From positions 3,534,001 to 3,598,000 of the forward strand of contig JAXMBC010000001.1 of the NCBI GenBank assembly GCA_046350055.1: a stretch of DNA of 64,000 bases. Direction: 5' to 3'. The translations under genes were made by a program, and so were the position numbers. The stretch comes from JAEUIE01 sp046350055. Its GTDB lineage: Bacteria; Planctomycetota; Planctomycetia; Gemmatales; HRBIN36. Shown piece after piece: positions 60,930 through 64,000 of the stretch (within the stretch, counting starts at the first letter, position 1; the number at the start of each line of letters is the position of its first letter). The notes under the pieces were generated by a model, which saw only the letters and a program-made list of their open reading frames with translations, searched no databases and was not told where the DNA came from.

Positions 60930-61274
60930 ATGCCACTCAATCTGTATGAAGTGGTTCGCTGGGGGAACGATTCTGACGATCTGGAGGATGGTGGGCCCAA
61001 TGGGCCGGATACTTGCTTCCTTGTCAGAGCCAGGGATCCGGAAGAAGCAGCACAGTTGGCTGACGAAGAACTGAGGGAATCAGCAGACCCCCGGGTGCAT
61101 GCCTGGGCGGATGTCGTGCATGTCTTGGGAACAGCTGCGGGTGAGAACGCTTCATCAGAAGTGCTTCGCGGTCCCTATCTGGAGCATGCATTTAATGAAG
61201 GCTGGATAGCCTGGCATCGAACGTCGCAGCAAGGGCCCTGGATCGAATGGCATGAATCCGAGCAAGATGACTAA
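60930..61274 (+). CDS. Hypothetical acidic protein (114 aa)
   Basis: Start ATG with GGAGGTCGC upstream. The protein is acidic and has no membrane segment (LADEELRESADPRVHAWADV). It follows the FHA gene by 19 bases and precedes the ECF sigma gene by 62 bases, so it may be part of one transcript. No family recognised. Confidence 0.7.
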   Translation: MPLNLYEVVRWGNDSDDLEDGGPNGPDTCFLVRARDPEEAAQLADEELRESADPRVHAWADVVHVLGTAAGENASSEVLRGPYLEHAFNEGWIAWHRTSQQGPWIEWHESEQDD

Positions 61275-61336
61275 TGGATTACTCAGAGCATTCGTCTTAG
61301 CTATAGGGTTTCGCAGATATCGGCCAAGGAGTGGAC

Positions 61337-61879
61337 ATGTCGGACGGGGAACTCGTCCGTCGCGCTCGAACGGGATGCAGCACGTCACTGGCGGAACTGG
61401 TGGGCCGCTGGTCAGGCAAAGTGCTGGCATTCTGCCATGCGCAGTTACGTCGGCCAGAGGTGGCTGCTGACCTGGCCCAGGATGCATTGCTCCGCTCCAT
61501 CAGGCAATTACATACACTTCAACAGCCAGATCGCTATGGCCCATGGCTGCGGCGTATTGCCCACCGTTTGTGTCTCGATTGGCTTAAGGCGAAAGCTCAG
61601 CAGACAGTGCCATTCAGTACTCTTGCAGCTGAGACATCATTCGAGCAGCAGTTGGTCGACAAAACGTGCATAGTCGATGAAGAAGAGCTAGATGAACTCC
61701 AGCAGGCACTTCACCAACTGCCTCATCAACACCGTGAAGCACTCATGCTCTTTTACTACGGTGATATGAGTTATCAACAAATGGCAGAGGTTTTGGAGGT
61801 ATCAGTAGCAACGGTAAACCTGCGTCTTACCCAGGGCAGACAACAGCTCCGAGAACGGCTGATCGCGAGGCTGACATGA
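61337..61879 (+). CDS. ECF-type RNA polymerase sigma factor
   Basis: Sigma-70 region 2 (LAQDALLRSIRQLHTL, PWLRRIAHRLCLDWLKA) and region 4 (LDELQQALHQLPHQHREALM and MSYQQMAEVLEVSVATVNLR) are clear. About 180 residues, usual for ECF factors. Start ATG at 61337, with AAGGAG 6 bases upstream. The next gene overlaps it by 4 bases (ATGA) and encodes the probable anti-sigma factor, so they form one regulatory unit that responds to an outside signal. Confidence 0.92.
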   Translation: MSDGELVRRARTGCSTSLAELVGRWSGKVLAFCHAQLRRPEVAADLAQDALLRSIRQLHTLQQPDRYGPWLRRIAHRLCLDWLKAKAQQTVPFSTLAAETSFEQQLVDKTCIVDEEELDELQQALHQLPHQHREALMLFYYGDMSYQQMAEVLEVSVATVNLRLTQGRQQLRERLIARLT

Positions 61880-63189
61880 TGAACTGCGAACAAGCACAGA
61901 TCCTTATTAGTGCAGAACTTGATAGTGAAATCTCTGCGAGAGATTCGCATCAGCTGGCGTTACATCTGGATGAATGCGAAAGCTGCCGCCAGTTCTCGAA
62001 AGAACTAAGTAAGATCGATGCCGGTATGACGGAACTGGCGCAGCCAATGAAACAAGAAGCTGCCAGGTTAGCTATGAAAGTGCTGGAGCAGTCGCCTGCG
62101 ATGCCGATCATCAGACCACAGCCCAGCTACTGGCGGAGTGGATTCGTCGCCCTTGCGGCTGCAGCAGCAGGTTTCCTCCTGGCGTGGATCATTCTGCCTC
62201 GTCCTTTTGATCGGGTCGATTCCAAGCAGCAACTGGCATTAATCACGGCCAAGCCAGAAATTCAGCTTACTGTTGCCAGTGGTACAGTAGAGGTACAGGA
62301 AGCGGGTGCATGGAAGGCGATGCCCACCGGTGGCTTTGTGAGCTGTGGCACTCCGATACGCACTTCTGGCAAAGGTCGTTGCGAGTTTCGCACACCCGAT
62401 GGTAGCGAAGTTCGGCTCAATCATGAGACGCAATTGCAGTTCAATACCACCCGTGAAGTGCAGGTGCATCAGGGACAGGTCTGGTCCACCGTGGCGAAAG
62501 CTGGCACACAGTTCCGCCTTCTCGCAGCCCGGACAATTGTCACTGCCCTTGGTACTCAGTTCGATGTTTCTCTCAATCGGGATAAGACACAGGTCACTGT
62601 GCTTGAAGGCAAGACCAGGGTTGAATCACCGCACGAAACAGTCGAGATACAAGCGGGCAATCAATATCTGGTTGATTCTCTTAGCTGTCGATCCACGGAG
62701 CGGCAGGAGTTTGAACTTTTGCAGGCAACTAACTGGGTGCACGAAATCCTGGTGCTGAAAGGTCGAGGAAATCCAGAACTGGACCGTCGAATCAACGATA
62801 TCTTTGCCGGTATCGGACGCACCAAAATGGAGTTCTTGCTGGAAGAAGAGATTCGCGTTCTGGGTGACCATGCAGTTATTCCCCTTACTCGCTACCTGCA
62901 GGCATCTTCCAAAGAAAATGATGAGCACAAACGGCGCCGAGCCGCCAAACTGCTTGCTGATCTTGCTCAGCCACGCTCAATCGGTGATCTCATCACCTTG
63001 TTGACTGATCGTGATCCCCAGGTGAGAGAGTTTGTTGCTACCGGCCTCAATCGCCTGACCGGCCAGGAGCTTGGCTATGCGCCACAAGCATGGTCTTCAT
63101 CCAGCGTGAAAGTCTGCGAATCGATGCAGAAGAAGTGGCAGACCTGGTGGACTGCCAATCAAAATCGTTGCGCGGCTGATTCCAGGTAA
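61876..63189 (+). CDS. Membrane anti-sigma factor with FecR domain and HEAT repeats
   Basis: A 437-residue protein. The N terminus has a zinc anti-sigma motif (LALHLDECESCRQF). One membrane segment follows (residues 90-110), then a FecR domain (VASGTVEVQEAGAWKAMP, EVQVHQGQVWSTVAK), which in other proteins senses a signal from outside. The last 130 residues form HEAT-like helix pairs (HKRRRAAKLLADLAQPRSIG), a protein-contact module. The start overlaps the ECF gene in ATGA. It probably holds the sigma factor until a signal is sensed by the outer part. Confidence 0.88.
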   Translation: MMNCEQAQILISAELDSEISARDSHQLALHLDECESCRQFSKELSKIDAGMTELAQPMKQEAARLAMKVLEQSPAMPIIRPQPSYWRSGFVALAAAAAGFLLAWIILPRPFDRVDSKQQLALITAKPEIQLTVASGTVEVQEAGAWKAMPTGGFVSCGTPIRTSGKGRCEFRTPDGSEVRLNHETQLQFNTTREVQVHQGQVWSTVAKAGTQFRLLAARTIVTALGTQFDVSLNRDKTQVTVLEGKTRVESPHETVEIQAGNQYLVDSLSCRSTERQEFELLQATNWVHEILVLKGRGNPELDRRINDIFAGIGRTKMEFLLEEEIRVLGDHAVIPLTRYLQASSKENDEHKRRRAAKLLADLAQPRSIGDLITLLTDRDPQVREFVATGLNRLTGQELGYAPQAWSSSSVKVCESMQKKWQTWWTANQNRCAADSR

Positions 63190-63265
63190 AGTAATTGTTG
63201 CAGCTCTAGTGATAGTTCCCCTTCGTTCGTCCTAGATCACATCACTCGTTGAGGAGGATGTCATC

Positions 63266-64000
63266 ATGTGGCGAATCGTCAGTGCGCTGTGTCTGGGACT
63301 AACCTGGTTGGGTGGTGTATCTGCGCAGGAGTCGCCTACGCCGGGCAGGTTTATTGTGCATGAATGGGGTACATTTCTGAGTGTGCAGGGGTCTGATGGC
63401 GTGACTCTTGGGGGGATGGTGGAATCAGAGGAAGGACTACCGCCATTTGTGCTGCAACGGGGGCCGCTCGGATGGGAACGCATGATGCAGCGCAACAATG
63501 TCTATAGCAAGATGGAAACGCCGGTCACCTACTTTTATACCGATCGAGAGCGATACATCAGCTTCGAAGCCAGCATGCCCCGCGGACTGCTGACTCATTG
63601 GTACCCCACAGTCAGTGCCATGTCCCCGGAATATAGGCAGGGCGAATCTATAAGACCCGACGCGGGTTCGAAGATTGTCTTTGGTCGTTTCCGCATCAAT
63701 CCTGTTACCACAAGGAATGGTACGACACCGCTCATGCCATTGGTTCCAGCGCATGATCCCTGGCAGGCAATGAGACAGCCCGACTCGGCTCTTGTCTCGT
63801 TCGCCACAGGCCTTCCCGCAGGTAAGCCGCAGAGAGAGGAAGAAAAGTTCCTGTTCTACCGTGGTTTGGGAACATTCCAATTGCCTCTCGTGGTCAAATC
63901 TCATGGAAAACATGCTGAGTTGAACCTGAACATCCAGAATCAGTCTCCCCATCTATTAGCTGGTATGTTCCTAATCGAAGTAATGCAGGACGGTAAGCTG
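63266..64000 (+). CDS. Secreted protein of unknown function (5' part, runs past window end)
   Basis: ATG at 63266 with GAGGAGG 8 bases upstream, open to the last base (245 residues in view, no stop). A signal peptide (MWRIVSALCLGLTWLGGVSA) is followed by VHEWGTFLSV near residue 35, a start seen in a family of exported planctomycete proteins. No catalytic motif recognised. It is 76 bases after the anti-sigma gene on the same strand; a promoter between them is not evident. Confidence 0.8.
   Translation, partial: MWRIVSALCLGLTWLGGVSAQESPTPGRFIVHEWGTFLSVQGSDGVTLGGMVESEEGLPPFVLQRGPLGWERMMQRNNVYSKMETPVTYFYTDRERYISFEASMPRGLLTHWYPTVSAMSPEYRQGESIRPDAGSKIVFGRFRINPVTTRNGTTPLMPLVPAHDPWQAMRQPDSALVSFATGLPAGKPQREEEKFLFYRGLGTFQLPLVVKSHGKHAELNLNIQNQSPHLLAGMFLIEVMQDGKL

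Noticed and set aside
1..64000. CRISPR arrays, rRNA genes, IS elements with terminal inverted repeats
   Set aside because: Looked for regular spaced repeats, rRNA-like blocks and transposase genes; none was found. The 13-bp repeats are too close and in both orientations, unlike CRISPR.

Overview
This window is chromosomal DNA from a planctomycete, most likely from the Gemmatales side of the phylum. Evidence: secreted proteins with an N-terminal LExLEDRxLL motif, a DUF1080 protein, a PEP-CTERM protein, many secreted proteins of unknown function, glycine-rich RRM and FHA proteins, and an ECF sigma factor paired with a FecR-type membrane anti-sigma factor. GC content looks mid-50s percent by eye. 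No rRNA gene or CRISPR array was seen.

Left chromosomal flank (1-29550). Housekeeping and envelope genes: miaB, a secreted methyltransferase, an OPT-family transporter, an M20 peptidase, a sugar-nucleotide-type epimerase, a vanadium haloperoxidase-like protein, a SIMPL protein, a DUF1080 protein, purK, a glycine-rich RRM protein with a long leader, a trypsin-like protease, glgC, an ABC exporter unit, and kdsD-kdsC followed by a 1075-residue LptC/OstA-like protein. The last three recall the enterobacterial kdsD-kdsC-lptC order and point to lipopolysaccharide assembly.

Integrated element (29580-50217). A tRNA-Phe(GAA) gene at 29551-29623 is the attachment site. A 46-bp direct repeat covers its 3' half (29580-29625) and recurs exactly at 50172-50217, so the element is about 20.6 kb. 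The left half carries a tyrosine integrase, AlpA/excisionase-like regulators, a 13-bp repeat array, a TOPRIM primase-helicase, a clamp-loader-like AAA+ ATPase, a Hjc-like nuclease, a terminase-small-subunit-like HTH protein and a tape-measure-like protein. No capsid, portal or large-terminase gene was seen, so it resembles a phage satellite or replicating integrative element. The right half carries a DUF1508/NUMOD3/Cys-rich operon, a PEP-CTERM protein, an SRAP cassette, a second integrase with a SHOCT tail, an XRE-controlled divergent switch, zinc-ribbon and ASCH proteins and a SWIM zinc-finger ORF.

Most interesting observation. The attachment core lies inside the integrase reading frame. The integrase ORF runs through the core on the minus strand and, in the integrated state, ends with 22 residues encoded by host DNA. 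At the other end the SWIM ORF leaves the core in the same frame. In the excised circle the two would join into one 592-residue integrase-SWIM protein. Integration would therefore swap the C-terminal domain of the recombinase, a possible built-in directionality or state switch.

Right chromosomal flank (50218-64000). It starts with a hairpin that is probably the original tRNA-Phe terminator, now about 20.6 kb from its gene. Then come a membrane protein, pilT, a comEA-like gene, a voltage-sensor-type potassium channel, ribBA, a large secreted protein, an LExLEDR/RTX-like protein, a Nudix hydrolase, an FHA membrane protein, an ECF sigma factor with its FecR/HEAT partner, and a secreted protein that runs off the window.
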